64,000 bases of DNA from Macrobrachium rosenbergii (lineage: Eukaryota; Arthropoda; Malacostraca; Decapoda; Palaemonidae): NCBI RefSeq assembly GCF_040412425.1, contig NC_089792.1, positions 23,864,858 to 23,928,857 on the forward strand. Reading direction: 5' to 3'. The notes under the pieces were generated by a model that saw only the letters and a list, made by a program, of their open reading frames with translations, searched no databases and was not told where the DNA came from. How positions within the stretch are numbered: position 1 is the stretch's first letter; each line of letters starts with the position of its first letter. This document shows, piece by piece, positions 1-12,109 of this stretch. A program made the translations under genes and the position numbers.

Positions 1-1540
1 ACTGCAATGGTCAACGGGAGGTTTCATATTAAGTTTGTCATCAGATGGTTGATTTGATTTTCTTACGGTGTTCATTGTGGGTCGCAGGACGAAATCATCC
101 AATAAATCCAATTTTCACTGGAATGCATATAATTTATATTGTCTGTTTTACTGATAACTGATGTTCCTATGATTTTTATTCGTTTTTTCTGCCGGAGCTT
201 TTACACAACAAGGAAAAATCGTCCCAATGAAGCAATTTACAGAGTATCATGAATGATGGAAAATTCAGTAGATTTCTAGTGCATAACTGACCGATGTTCT
301 GTTGCAATAACACAGGCCAGGAAGCGGCCGGCTAATCCGACGTATTCCGATGATCTTTGCCTAGTTGCAAAGGAAGGGATTTTTCTCGCCAAAATGTTTC
401 GTGGCCTTTTTTATACCTTTCGTATGTGGTAACACTATTTTGTTACTGAAGTTGTGGAGGTTATTCGCGGTGTTGACTGCGCAGTAGATTATATTAGCTT
501 TGTTAAATGTTTTCTCAGTTATGAATTTTGGCCATAGTAACTAAGATAGTGGGTAACGGATAATGCTAAATTACAAGACTAAGATATTCTGGGGAACAAA
601 CGCGAAGCGCTCTCACAAAATACACTTCATGACACCAGTATTTTACCATTGCTGTCGCAACAAATCGGAAGTGGATGATATTATGAGATTAAGAAGGTCG
701 GCTTCCTATACTGTATACTGGTAATAATGAAACATTGTTTAACGGCATACAAAAAGCAGAAGTTCCCTTTCTGAGGTACCAATACAGCAGTTTAAAAATT
801 TTGTAATCTTAAGCTTAACCGTATCGTCTATTGAATCTCGCTCCTGTTTTGCTTAACCTTTTCAGAGGATTATTAACGCGGACTAGGAAAATTTGCATTA
901 CTCAAGACCAAGTAGAACCCGGGTGGCAAAAATACTCTCAGGACGGTCCTACAACTTTTCTTATTGCCGAACAATCGTGAAAACTTCCCAAAAATTGAAA
1001 TTGTGCAATGTGCAAATTGTTTTGGTCTTCAAAATGAGAGAAGTAATTGATAATTTATCAAGAAAAAAGCTGAAAAGTTATTAGCTAAAAAGAAAATTTA
1101 TATTTTCCTTTACAAATTCCTTTAAAACACTCTCCTTCTCATTTCTGTACACAAGATTTAATACCATTTTTCTGCAATGCCAACATAAAACTCTCACGAT
1201 GAGAAATATTTAGCAATTATCCAAACCATTTATAATAACTTCAAGATACCAATTAAAAGCACTGTATTTTCAAAAATAGAATTTCGAAATAAAATACTTG
1301 CAAAATCTTTAGAAAAAAATCATTTGAAAGCAAAGAGAAAAATCCTGAAATGAAGAGGTGGTCTTAAAGGGCAAAAACCTAGTTGATTTGCGGGCGAGGG
1401 ATCTCATTAAATCGTAATCTATTCTAACTCAGGAGGTTAAAGATCACGTGATTGGAGTGGCAAAGGGGGTCAAATAGCCACGCGGGAGGTTTCCTCCCTC
1501 CTATTTTTACTCTTACCATTGCAGGTGCAGCCGCTGTTCT
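1..1540. other. No recognisable feature
   Basis: AT-rich DNA. A 63-codon open frame at 893-1084 has no motif I recognise and is within chance expectation. A short inverted repeat of the type GGGAGG...CCTCCC lies near 1482-1502. I see no gene, repeat family or microsatellite longer than about 20 bp. Confidence 0.5.
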
Positions 1541-1543
1541 AAT

Positions 1544-1590
1544 GCTGCTGCTTCTTCTTCTTCTTCTGTTATTATCATTATTATTATTTA
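1544..1590 (+). repeat. Trinucleotide-rich stretch (CTT/TTA)
   Basis: A run of CTG/CTT triplets passes into TTA/ATT triplets. It is imperfect and short. Confidence 0.6.
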
Positions 1591-1674
1591 CCTATTCTCT
1601 TCATCATCTTTAAGTGAACAATCTTAGCATTTTGAAAACTTTACTCAGTTAATCTGTCTCAATATCTATCTGAT

Positions 1675-1960
1675 AGTTCCTCGTTGGACGAGTCGGTAGA
1701 TTTGTCGGTTAGCACTCTGCTAGACCCGAGTTCGAGTCTTCAGCGGGCTAATGAAGAATTAGAGGAATTTATTTCTGGTGACAGAAATTCATTTCTCGCT
1801 ATAATGTGGTTCGGATTCCACAATAAGTTGTAGGTCCCGTTGCTAGGTAACCAATTGGTTCTTAGCCACGCAAAATAAGTCTAATCCTTCGGGTCAGCCC
1901 TAGGAGAGCTGTTAATCAGCTCAGTGGTCTGGTTAAACTATGGTATACTTAACTTTTAAC
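1675..1960 (+). mobile_element. Complete tRNA-headed SINE with target-site duplications
   Basis: A 286-bp element bounded by a perfect 12-bp direct repeat, TATCTATCTGAT, at 1663-1674 and 1961-1972, the hallmark of retrotransposition. The 5' end resembles a class II (Leu/Ser-type) tRNA: an A-box-like stretch TTGGACGAGTCGGTA (about 1684-1698) and a B-box-like GAGTTCGAGTC (about 1728-1738), which would be an internal RNA polymerase III promoter. The body follows (GAAGAATTAGAGGAATTT onward from about 1753), and the 3' part carries GCTCAGTGGTCTGG, itself reminiscent of a tRNA A-box. The element encodes no protein and would depend on a LINE for mobility. The same body recurs at 35059-35298, near 18150, near 18620 and, inverted, near 2960. 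I recognise the body from decapod genomes; the family name is not known to me. Confidence 0.85.
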
Positions 1961-1980
1961 TATCTATCTGATCTCATCAT

Positions 1981-2950
1981 TCGCGCGTACACTTCGCGAG
2001 CAAACGCTGTAGGGTATGAAGGGGATTCGCAACAAATCGATTCTGAGTTAACGACACGACTTTGTGGAGTGCTGTCAAACAGTCTATCCGCAATATGGAA
2101 TATCATTAGGTAAAATGCTTTAGCGTTATCACGATTGAATTATATGCTGGAATTTCAAGTTTGCATGCCACAAAACAGTTGCTAAAAGTATTTTACATAT
2201 TTATGTAAGCACGTCTCCATCTACACACAAAGTAGACATTTCTGCACGCATATGCTTCCTAGGATACGAAAAGATTACGTATTCATTGATAAGAAAAAGA
2301 ATAGTAAACCTAAGAGCTCTCTCTTTGTTTTATGAGGTTTATATAATCTGGTTATTACAAATTCTCCTGGCATACTCTAAATACCAGTAAAGAACTGCCT
2401 AAAAAACACATTTTTTATTTCAATGACTTGGTCAAGATATACCCACAAACTAAATGTACTATATTCTTTGTTATTCGGCCACTCATTCTACAGCTGCGCG
2501 GCAAGAGATGGTTTTAGGCAGCAAGATAAAATTTCGAAACATCACGCATCACCCTTCTGAACAGTGCACGTCAGTTTTAAAATTTTATAAGATCCAAGCT
2601 TTTGGAGACGCCTTTCTACGTTTGAATTCGTACCTAAGTAATCATGCATAAAACTGCCCTGTGAACTCGGAAGTTCGTAAATCAGGAAAACGTGCCCTTG
2701 GATCACAGTCCAATTGCAAGAATATCAAAAGAATAAAAATTTCAGACCGAGCTCCCGGGCATTTTAATGGCAATCAAATAGACTCACACAAATTCTTTTA
2801 ACAAGTTTAAAAAAAAATCAACAAGTCGATATTAGGTTACACAGTCACAAAACCTTGACTAGTGCTCATTTTGGGGAAATCATCAATGTGGACATTCTTC
2901 TAAATAAAAACAATCACGTTATCAGAAAGTCCCAAGGATGGTAACAGTGA
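1981..2950. other. No recognisable feature
   Basis: Unique-looking AT-rich DNA. A 65-codon open frame at 2454-2651 has no recognisable motif. Confidence 0.5.
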
Positions 2951-2957
2951 GTCTTAA

Positions 2958-3032
2958 AGTAGTTTAACCAGACCACTGAGCTGACTTTCAGCTCTTATAG
3001 GACTGGCCCGAAGGATTAGGATAAAATACCAC
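2958..3032 (-). mobile_element. SINE 3'-end fragment
   Basis: The minus strand reads like the last 75 bp of the SINE at 1675-1960: TCCTTCGGGCCAGTCCTATA, then AGCTCAGTGGTCTGGTTAAA. The tRNA head and most of the body are missing, as in a 5'-truncated copy. I saw no target-site duplication. Confidence 0.75.
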
Positions 3033-3039
3033 ATAGGCT

Positions 3040-3950
3040 CACGTTTTCATACTGTAACACATACACACAATAAATACATTTACTCATGCTTCCACACTAA
3101 AAAGGTATATTAAAATTTAGAATAAGTTAAGTAATATTTAAAAAATTTAAAATTTAAATTCGACAAATGCTATGTTTTCGTGCTTTTATTATTTACTTAT
3201 TTTTATATTTTATCTATCAAACCACAGTTCCTCATGAACAACAAAATCGGAACGACTGAAAATGTAAAAGATTCTGACAAAATTTCATTTATTGATTTAT
3301 TCCCAAAAGCTGACAGTCGCTGTTAATGAGCACATTAGGTAATATCGATTATTACTAAAATCAGCTTGATAAAAGAATCAAATAGGACTGACTTGCTCCT
3401 GGTTTATGGAATAACAAATATAGCCACAGCCAGGCTGATCAAATGCCACAAACGTTTGGTCAGTATATCATTTTGAGAGAATTTAAATGTGTCTTTGCCA
3501 AGTTGATTAATAAGGAAAAGTATTAAACTCCTCGCAAAATATAGAGTGGACATCTGACCTTCACTTTTGGGTACTTGAATGCATTCTGGAATGGGCTATC
3601 CGAAAATGTTACTTAAAACATCTTGAAACGTTCTCGTCTTTATCCCGAAAACCGAAAGTCTGAAACAGTGCGATCATTAATTTTCGTTCCGGAATTTCAT
3701 CAGGAGACACTGACGTTATCTATTTCAACTTTAATTTCAGTGACGGGTGCGGTGTAAATGTTGATCAGAGTAATTACCTTGTCATATCACAACAATCCTC
3801 GCCTAAACTATTTTTGTGCAATGTAATTTTTCCTTAAAAATTATTCAAATTCACAAGTATTTGGTTATAAATCTCACTTTACTTTGTACAAGGAGAATTT
3901 ATCCATAACCACTGTGCGCATTTATAATCTTAAGTTTCTTAAGTTCTCAA
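3040..3950. other. No recognisable feature
   Basis: AT-rich DNA with no ORF or repeat match. On the minus strand at about 3665-3715 there is a CTGATGA...CGAAAA arrangement that superficially resembles a hammerhead; it is discussed and rejected elsewhere in this annotation. Confidence 0.5.
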
Positions 3951-3957
3951 AGATAGG

Positions 3958-4222
3958 AATACAGAATTTAGGCCAAAGGCCAAGCGCTGAGACCTACGAG
4001 GTCATTCAGAGCTGAAAGGGAAACTGACAGTATGAAGGTCTGAAAGGTGTAACAGGAGGAAAACCCAGCAGTTGCACTATGAAACAGTTGTTAGAGAGGG
4101 TGGAAAGTCATACTGAAGAAAGACAATGTGAACAGAGGTACAGGAAAAGGAATGAAAGAGGCTGCGAAGAACCTAAGGTAATGCCTGCAGCGCACCACGT
4201 GCGGTGCACTGACGGCACAATT
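3958..4222 (-). repeat. Interspersed decapod repeat, copy A
   Basis: About 265 bp. It begins AATTTAGGCCAAAGGCCAAG and runs through GCACTATGAAACAGTTGTTA to GCAGCGCACCACGTGCGGTG and a terminal TGACGGCAC. Two other copies occur here: 29173-29460 in the same orientation and 39244-39610 inverted. I recognise the sequence type from decapod genomes; whether it is a SINE or a non-autonomous tail of a larger element is not clear. No coding capacity is seen. Confidence 0.7.
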
Positions 4223-4229
4223 TCTCAAA

Positions 4230-5480
4230 AATGAGAAATGCCAGTGAACGTCAAAATCACTCGTATATTATCTTCGCTGTGTTTCCTAAATCTTATATTC
4301 AATTTCTGTTTCAAGGAGATCCCTCATCACCCAAAGAAATACAGGATCGACATGGTCCTGTTGAAACAGCTCCTTTTATCGCTAATTTCTCTTTTCCTCT
4401 TCTTCCGAATTAAAAGGTCAGATAAATGCAAACAAAAATCTGGTTTGCCGACATGGGATTATTTTTTTTTATTCATTTTACCAAAGACCACTTTCGTTGT
4501 ATAGTTAAAATAGAGTTTACACTTCCAGGCTTACTGTGTTTTTGGTAAACGTGAAAGATACTTTGAGTTGGAAAATTCCGTCGAATATATTATCTTGCAA
4601 AGCTTATCTTAACTAATTTATTTCTCTTACATATATTATTTGCACTCATACAGTAAAATACAAGCAGTTATGTAAAAGAGGTGGTGCTTGTGACAGGATT
4701 TTTAACTTTAAAGAATTCATTAATCTGAAAATGTAGTTCACCACCACGGTTAGATTTCATTAATTTTGCAGACTGAAAAATTTGCCACGTTCAGAAAAGC
4801 TTGAATTATAGGTTACCTTACCCCACAACTGCTCCATCAGTGCATACATGCCAGAGGTTGTTTCATCATCAACCCAAGAAGCAAGGACTGAAAAGCCACT
4901 TTGCATACTAATGTAACATCCAGGGTGAACACTCGTTACACTCTGAAAAACAAATGTGCAAAACCATACCCAGAGTATTCAAGATTGCATCGACCTTTAG
5001 GAAGGTCATGGATGAATTATAATTATATTATGCTAAAATATAACGAGAGACAGCAGAATGAAAGTGGTCGGTTTAAACAAAATGAAATAATATACCGTAC
5101 AAAACGGAATACTGTGCAAAAAAAAAAAAATCTCACAAGAAGAAATCTAAGACAAAATATTCCAGTCATAAACGTCTATCATATTTCTGAGTCTTTCCCA
5201 AAGAAAGAAATACCGAAATTAATATAAAAAAATAGAAACAAGAAATCACGCTGCCGGAAAGACGAGACAACCTGCACGATATTTAAAGGCGGAGAACAGA
5301 GAGAGAAAAAAAAAGAGGAAAATAAAAATATCCTCCCATGCAGCTCAAGCATCAAGGGAGGTATCATGATAGCTCCTATTCACTCATCTAACACCGGATA
5401 AAAGAAAGTCCTTTCATTAAAGAGGAAAAATTCGCCTTGCTAAAAACCGGACTTACACTGCACGGATTAACACAGACACA
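4230..5480. other. No recognisable feature
   Basis: AT-rich DNA with a few 60-108-codon open frames (4238-4504, 4901-5227) that show no motif and basic, low-complexity composition. I see no coding signature. Confidence 0.45.
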
Positions 5481-5482
5481 TC

Positions 5483-5485
<3 letters not shown>

Positions 5486-5544
<59 letters not shown>
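5486..5544. repeat. (GA)n microsatellite
   Basis: About 59 bp of uninterrupted GA dinucleotides. Confidence 0.97.
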
Positions 5545-5547
<3 letters not shown>

Positions 5548-5858
5548 ATTTATATTCTACTGATGAGTGAAAGGAAGCACTGAAATATACAGTGCTCGGT
5601 AGACAACACATCTCCGAGTAGGTAATACAAAGTCAGATGTGAAAAAACCGGAGTTGACATGGTGTCTATGGCAACAAACAATCACTCATGGGTCAATCTC
5701 TCAAAAAATTTAATAATCTCCTAAAGGTTATAATATCATACTGGCTTAGTTTCGCTGTTTTTTATCACTCTATCTCGAGATATTCCTCAACGTACAAATA
5801 TACACACGGGTGAAAACATAACCTCTTTCTCACTCTTGCTTCTGAAGGACTCTCTGTC

Positions 5859-5882
5859 TCTGTCTCTCTCTCTCTCTCTTTC
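5859..5882. repeat. Short (TC)n microsatellite
   Basis: About 24 bp of TC repeats with one interruption. Confidence 0.9.
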
Positions 5883-5899
5883 TGAGCAACACAAAAATA

Positions 5900-8800
5900 T
5901 GCAAACATGTTTTAACAGTCCTTCCTTAATCATCTTGTCTTTGAGAAGAGTACTGAAAGTTACAATAAATAAGTTTGCTTTTTTAACGATATCGCGAGAA
6001 AGGGCAATCACAAGAATTATCAATATGATACACAGGCAATCCTGACACACCGCACTGTTCCACACGCAACCAATAATCTACAACCAATATCCATCCAGGC
6101 TTAAACTGATCCAGGCATAATATGCAACAGATCGTAATAGTTTGCAAAAGATCCCATCATAAGTCACAGCAAATGCCCATGCAATATGATCTACAATCAA
6201 TTGCTGGTCAACATGAGGGCAGAGTCTCCCAGTTGAACTAACGGAACTAATTAGGGGCTGCCAAAAACAGAACTGAGAGATTTGCAGAGAAAACTTATAA
6301 TAATTATTTGTAAACAAAACGACATGGTCCTCCATATTGAGATCTAGTATATTCGCTGTTCCTTTCATTAGCTAATGATAGGGGTCTAAAAAGTGTTGTT
6401 CTGAGCTAATGCTCACCAAATTTAGTTTCCATTTACGGAATATGAGAAAAAAATCGAGAAAGTCAGGGTGGAAAAGACCAACGAGGTATTTTACCCTTTT
6501 CTTAGACATATCACATTTTATCATAATTGTCTTCAATTTAGTCTTTTCTGTATTTGCAGTTATAACTGCCCATGTTCATTCTTCCAGTGGCCAATAAGAC
6601 TGTTGGTAATCTTATCTCCATGTCCTTAAAAGATCATTTTACACATTTGCTACACTTCGTATGCATGCAGAAAACAATTAAGATATGTTTGATGCACTTT
6701 TATGTGTAACTACTTTATTTTAGAAGCACTTAACAATGGATTTGTCAGTATTTGTTTTAACCCATTTCTTTTTTTTTTTTTTTACTTTGGCTTGCTATCA
6801 TTACGCACTTATGAACAACAAGCATCAAAACTTCAGTTTTAGAGCCTACTGTATGTATTTATTTCATTCACAACTTTTTAAACTATCAGCGGCAGAGTAG
6901 TTTTTGAAGGTGTGTAAGCTTCGCCTGGAGTAATCTTATCTGGTATGCCGTAGGTTAGTGTTCCGGGGTCTTTGCTGTTCTAGTTTTCACTACTGACTCA
7001 GCTGTTGGGCTAGGAAATAAGGCAATGTAGTATGCAAACGATGCAATTATTTGAATATCTCACAAAGAAAAATGAAAGATGTTACCCTCATAGGATCTGA
7101 AACAGATCTCAGTTTAAATTTCTATAAAACAAAGACTAATTAAAAACCTGGTTTCATACTATGCTCCCATTCCATGATTCGCTTTATATTCATAACCTTG
7201 TACTTTGTTTTTTAATATTTCATACTACTGAGATACACTTTCAACACTAAGTCTTCTATTTCATAGGCTACGGATATGGATGAAAGCAAAACTTTCCGTT
7301 AGAAGAGTTGCATTACCGGCAATAATTAAAATTTTAGCACAAAAGTGACACATTACAAGTTTTCTTTCCATCATTTTGTATATTGTAACTCATAACAAAG
7401 TCATTAGCCTATTTAAAAATAAATGACAAGAATAAGTTATTTTACCGCCATTGCATGCGAATTATTTCGAAACGGCAGTGTCCTAGATAGAGTCTACAAA
7501 ATAAATCATTGATAGTGCAGGAGACATGTTTTGCAAAATAAATATAGAAGAGAACAGCTGCCGATATTTTTCACTGGATAAAATGTTAGGGGTCACACTG
7601 GACGGTTTTCATCATTTCGCGAACTGAAACATATCACACGGAGGGGCAAGACTACATTTTTCTATGAATAGTTTCCCCGTGAGCGGGACTTTAGGGTGCA
7701 ATAAGTAGCAGAAACAAAATAGTCTGCACTTGAGGAAAAGCCTTTAACACTCTTCAGGCGGTGTCAGAGGGGCGATTTGTCTCTACATTCTGGCCAAACC
7801 GTTTGCTACCGTAAAATAAGCAGTTTTCCTCATACAAAGGATAGATGCATATCTATTTTTCGTTGTGATACCAAAATATACTCACCGAAATACGTTTACC
7901 AGTCCGAACCTTAGACCGAATAACATTTTCAAGTGTTCGTCACTCTAACAGCCTAATTATCGTTTTTCAAGTCAACGAAGGAAAATAATGGTCATGGGAT
8001 GTTACAAAATATGACTATAATAGCATGGGCTTACTCTTGTCGAGTTAATTAAAGTTATATGGCTGTTCCCTGGGGGATGTTGCTGGGTAGCGTCTATAGC
8101 ATATATCTAGAGCGTAGGAAAGGGTGCCCGTCTTGAGCAGCAATGCAGTGAAGGTAAGAGATTTCAGTGTTGTTACCAACATCAGCTATCTGTATGGACA
8201 CTGGAAGTAAAATGAAAAGTAATTTCAAGAAACGTTCACACAGGGCAGCGCTAGTCTCTCTGTTAATAAGTTACAAGCTCAGATTGTTAAGGACAGACTT
8301 CTAGATTCGTTTTTCTGTATTTTGTTTTCACTTAGATATACTTGTCAGGAAGAGAAATCACATACACATGGACAAAACGCTCGATAATGTATGATTAAAG
8401 TCGCCACACATAAAAATCAATCTGTAAAAGCATCACCTTTCATACTACGAGATAATATGAATCTAATGATCAAAGAGCTGAATATTATATGCATTTTTCG
8501 ATCACTGAAGACAAAAAAATCCCAACAAGAAAGTGAAAATACGAGTCTGTGGTTCGTCTGAGAAACCCTAAATCATGGTGCCCAATTTCGGAACTAATTA
8601 AAAGAGGAGAAGACATGCTGCTTTTCGCCAGCACTTAACACCAAGGAATCGAAATACCGGAAATTAGAAGAATGACCTATGTGCATGATTTTTCCAAACA
8701 CCGTCTTCATGTGAGACTACACTGACATTGCAATTTTCAATACACAATACTGAATAATTATCATTACGACGACTGCAAAAGTCAGTCATATATTTTCATT

Positions 8801-9030
8801 TTACCTCTGCAATAACGAAATAATTTAGTGGGATTTTTTTTTTTTGCGATAAAAGTTACATTATTTATAAGAATCAAGTGCATAAAAAGTTTCCAGTAGC
8901 TCCAGAAAACTGATGTTAATAAAATGCTGACAAGAAAGAAATGCAAGATGTTTAAATGTGTTGAATATTTCATGAAGTAATTAAGAGAGCATTTACAATA
9001 TAATAACAAATTACATGCGTACTTTTAAAT
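5900..9030. other. No recognisable feature
   Basis: Three kilobases of AT-rich DNA. Open frames at 6078-6368 (minus) and 6409-6597 (plus) have no recognisable domain. A poly-T run lies at about 6770-6783. Confidence 0.45.
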
Positions 9031-9274
9031 GTGTGCATGCATACATTTACACACACACACCCACAGACAAACAGACAGACACATTGTCCTTGTATCGCCG
9101 ACGTTTTGACAAAGGTGTCCACAAAAGCAAGCAAACATAAAAACGCTTCACGAGGATTTCTCATTTCGTCAAAAGTCTTAGCCCTCACACACAGCTGCAC
9201 AAAAACATTCACAAATGCAAGCATGTTTACAAATATATTCAAACAATGAGAGGGAACAAAAGATGTCCACAGTT

Positions 9275-9278
<4 letters not shown>

Positions 9279-9330
<52 letters not shown>

Positions 9331-9332
9331 TC
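9279..9332. repeat. (TC)n microsatellite
   Basis: About 54 bp of TC repeats with a single TG interruption. Confidence 0.97.
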
Positions 9333-9404
9333 AGCATTTCAGTATTATAATGGCATACATTTTCATTCAAAGTCTGCTTTTCTTCCGTCTTAGCTCCCAC
9401 CTCA

Positions 9405-9500
9405 CAAACCCCAGTTGCGACCTACAACAGTGGACTAACACTCAGGTACTCGTTTCACTAAACCTGTATACAGAGGAGTACTATATTCTTGGGGGACAAT
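9405..9500 (-). repeat. Decayed decapod interspersed repeat, copy 1
   Basis: The 49 bp from 9433 (GACTAACACTCAGGTACTCG...) aligns without gaps to 9736-9784, about 31 of 49 identical. The shared pattern GACTAAC..C.GT.C...TTCACT...CAGAGG matches, reversed, an abundant crayfish/decapod repeat I remember (GAGTTAGTC...). Family identity is from memory and copy age is high. Confidence 0.4.
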
Positions 9501-9724
9501 CCCAAATTATACCAATGACCCTCGTCTGCTTCGGCATCGAACGCTTGTCATTTGCATTTGAACTAACACTTGCATTGCGAGACCAGAGAATCTTGTGAGT
9601 GATTTCACCCGTTGGCGTGAGGATTACCTCGTCGAGGCTCTCCCGTTGTCATGCTATGCGCTTTAAAGAAGCAATGAACTCCTACGGCTGGTGTTTTTTT
9701 CTCTTTCTCTCTCAGTTGCCTGAA

Positions 9725-9795
9725 ACGCAAAAGTCGACTAACTCCCAAGTGCACAATTCACTGCTTTGATCAACAGAGGTATACTGGATTGCAGG
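9725..9795 (-). repeat. Decayed decapod interspersed repeat, copy 2
   Basis: It contains GTCGACTAACTCCCAAGTGC followed by TTCACTG and CAACAGAGGTATAC, the better preserved of the two copies in this interval. It sits between microsatellites. Confidence 0.45.
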
Positions 9796-9902
9796 GAACA
9801 AGACCGTTTGTCCTTCCTCTTTCGGTTGGAGAGTCCAACACAAGTTCCTCAGACTGCTCTGAGCTATCTTGTCTCCGCACCAAGAGGCCATCACCACTGC
9901 AC

Positions 9903-9903
<1 letters not shown>

Positions 9904-9957
<54 letters not shown>
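9904..9957. repeat. (GA)n microsatellite
   Basis: About 54 bp of pure GA repeats. Confidence 0.97.
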
Positions 9958-9959
<2 letters not shown>

Positions 9960-10494
9960 TATGTTGTAAACAAACCGATATTAGCGTTCTGCACAAGCTA
10001 TTTATTCACCAAGGCTTACATCCGGTAATCTGCTGGTGAAATTTACATCGGCAATTGTAAAGTCATTATTTTTATTAATGAACCCCTGCCAATTACTTTG
10101 ACTGACGGAAATCTACCAAGCACGAAGGTTTTCATAGATAAAAGTTAATGGTAGGATGTCAATTATGATGTATGAACCTCAGGGTAAAAATAACTGTAAT
10201 TACCTTCTGATGACTTCTGAGAGTTACGTTGAAAATGGGTATAAATTTGCCTTCTCTCTCCCCCAAGAAAACAAAAACCTAGTTGTAGGTCTTTCTTTTG
10301 CATAAGATAGTATTAAAAATGGAAGGCTGAAAATTCAAACATTTCGTTCTTCATTTCAGAGGACCCTCTCCTTTTATTTCGCATACGGAATATCTGACAT
10401 GGTCTTTTCATTTTCAAATGATCCACTTTTCATTTAAGGGACACTTTTCTTATATTTTCGTACTCACTAACTGTGTTAGTTTAATAGTATTGTC

Positions 10495-10830
10495 ACTTCA
10501 TACACAGTATTGTTCTATAAAACGTCCCTAAATGTAATCAGCACTCGTGTTTCCCCCAAAACATTTACATACAGCATTGTTTTTAAAACCTTACGTGAAT
10601 GTCATCGATATAAGCGTGTCGCCTAAAAAACATATATGTAGCATTTTAGCAAATAAAAACCAAAATGTAATCGATATACCGTTAGCCCCCTTTAAATATC
10701 GATAAACAGTTTGCCGTAAAGTCCATAGGTTACTGTAAAAGACATGCAGATATACCTCTTTTTTTTCCACAAAATATCTGCGTGTAATATGACAACAAAA
10801 TCGCAACCTAAATGTAATCAATATACTGTA
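10495..10830. repeat. Degenerate ~68-bp tandem repeat
   Basis: The phrase CCTAAATGTAATC or a close variant recurs at 10527, about 10596, 10661 and 10807, twice followed by GATATA. Spacing is about 66-73 bp, with the third interval about double. The units are heavily diverged, so this is an old minisatellite rather than a recent array. Confidence 0.5.
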
Positions 10831-11047
10831 CCTGGATGATGAACCATTACGAGTCCCCGTGCGGTGGTGGACGACCTATAACCGACCCTTTCAGCCATCT
10901 TCATGCTTCCATGTTTCTCTTTACGTGGCGGATAGTTGTGTGAAGCGTCCCATAAAAGAGCCATAGGCTCTTCTCAAAATTGGAAGTTCCTTTGAGCACA
11001 GATATTTCTGAATGCCATATACACACTCCCTTTATTCGTAAAGTAGT

Positions 11048-11049
<2 letters not shown>

Positions 11050-11121
<72 letters not shown>
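11050..11121. repeat. (TC)n microsatellite
   Basis: About 72 bp of pure TC repeats. Confidence 0.97.
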
Positions 11122-11123
<2 letters not shown>

Positions 11124-11274
11124 TAAATATTTAGGAAGCACAAAGGTTTATCAAGTCGTAATTCCTTCAAACAAAAACGCTACCGATCTCCTCACTTATA
11201 TTCCCGTTAAATGCCATTTTCCTCAGACTGTTCCTCACACCCACTTTCTCCTTTCCTATAATCTTCCAGAAGAT

Positions 11275-11306
11275 GATGATGATGATGTGATGATGATGAT
11301 GATGAA
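11275..11306. repeat. (GAT)n microsatellite
   Basis: Imperfect ATG/GAT triplets, about 30 bp. Confidence 0.85.
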
Positions 11307-11463
11307 GAGAAATACCAGAAAAAGCGTTGGAGTGGAGGAAGAGGCTTTCCATATATCGATAATGATTTCATGCCCTGAATTCCTTCAGTTCCGAGAATTT
11401 TTCATTTCAATTATATTTATAATACGATCCACCCACCCAACGCCGGCCGGCTCCCCTAAACCC

Positions 11464-11466
<3 letters not shown>

Positions 11467-11541
<75 letters not shown>
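11467..11541. repeat. (TC)n microsatellite
   Basis: About 75 bp of pure TC repeats. Confidence 0.97.
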
Positions 11542-11544
<3 letters not shown>

Positions 11545-12036
11545 ATAAGTTTGTTCTCGAAGCACTCTAGTAAAGATCAAATAGGCTTTTCATTCATTTT
11601 TATTCAACCTATAAAGAAACTTGTATTATTATACTGTTTGAAAAGCAAGTAATTTCACACTGAAATTAAGAAAACCGTAAAGTTGTTCATTTCCGACAGC
11701 CTGATCATAGGATTGGATTTATGTAATCTGACATACAACAACTATAGTCATGGATGCTATTATTGTAGAAAACTACTAACAAATGCTAACGCGGATCTTC
11801 TTTGATTCCATTACAAATTTGAAAATTTGAAGAAAAGAGAAATTCAGAATATATTAATTACATCGCGTCAGTTCATAAGAAAAGATCCTCCGGCACTAAT
11901 TATTAACGAGAGAGCATTCCCCCGAGCAAGAGGGAGAAACCAAAAAGCAATAAAAGCAAATGAATCTCCTTCGAAAGCAATACCTTAAATGCTTTGACCT
12001 GAATGAATTGCATTCCTTCTTTCAACTTCCAATTCC

Positions 12037-12040
<4 letters not shown>

Positions 12041-12105
<65 letters not shown>
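12041..12105. repeat. (GA)n microsatellite
   Basis: About 65 bp of pure GA repeats. Confidence 0.97.
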
Positions 12106-12107
<2 letters not shown>

Positions 12108-12109
12108 GA

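Noticed and set aside
3665..3715. Second hammerhead candidate on the minus strand (CTGATGA, then CGAAAA, with CAGTG/CACTG as stem I)
   Set aside because: No convincing stem III and no NUH cleavage site in the right place, and stem II has no proper loop. Only a covariance-model search could revive it.
5560..5610. Third hammerhead-like arrangement (CTGATGAGTG...CACTGAAAT)
   Set aside because: There is an extra base before GAAA and no cleavage triplet or closing stem.
11287..11652. Open frames reading as Ser-Leu or Arg-Glu repeats at TC/GA tracts
   Set aside because: Artefact of (TC)n/(GA)n composition; flanking residues show no domain.
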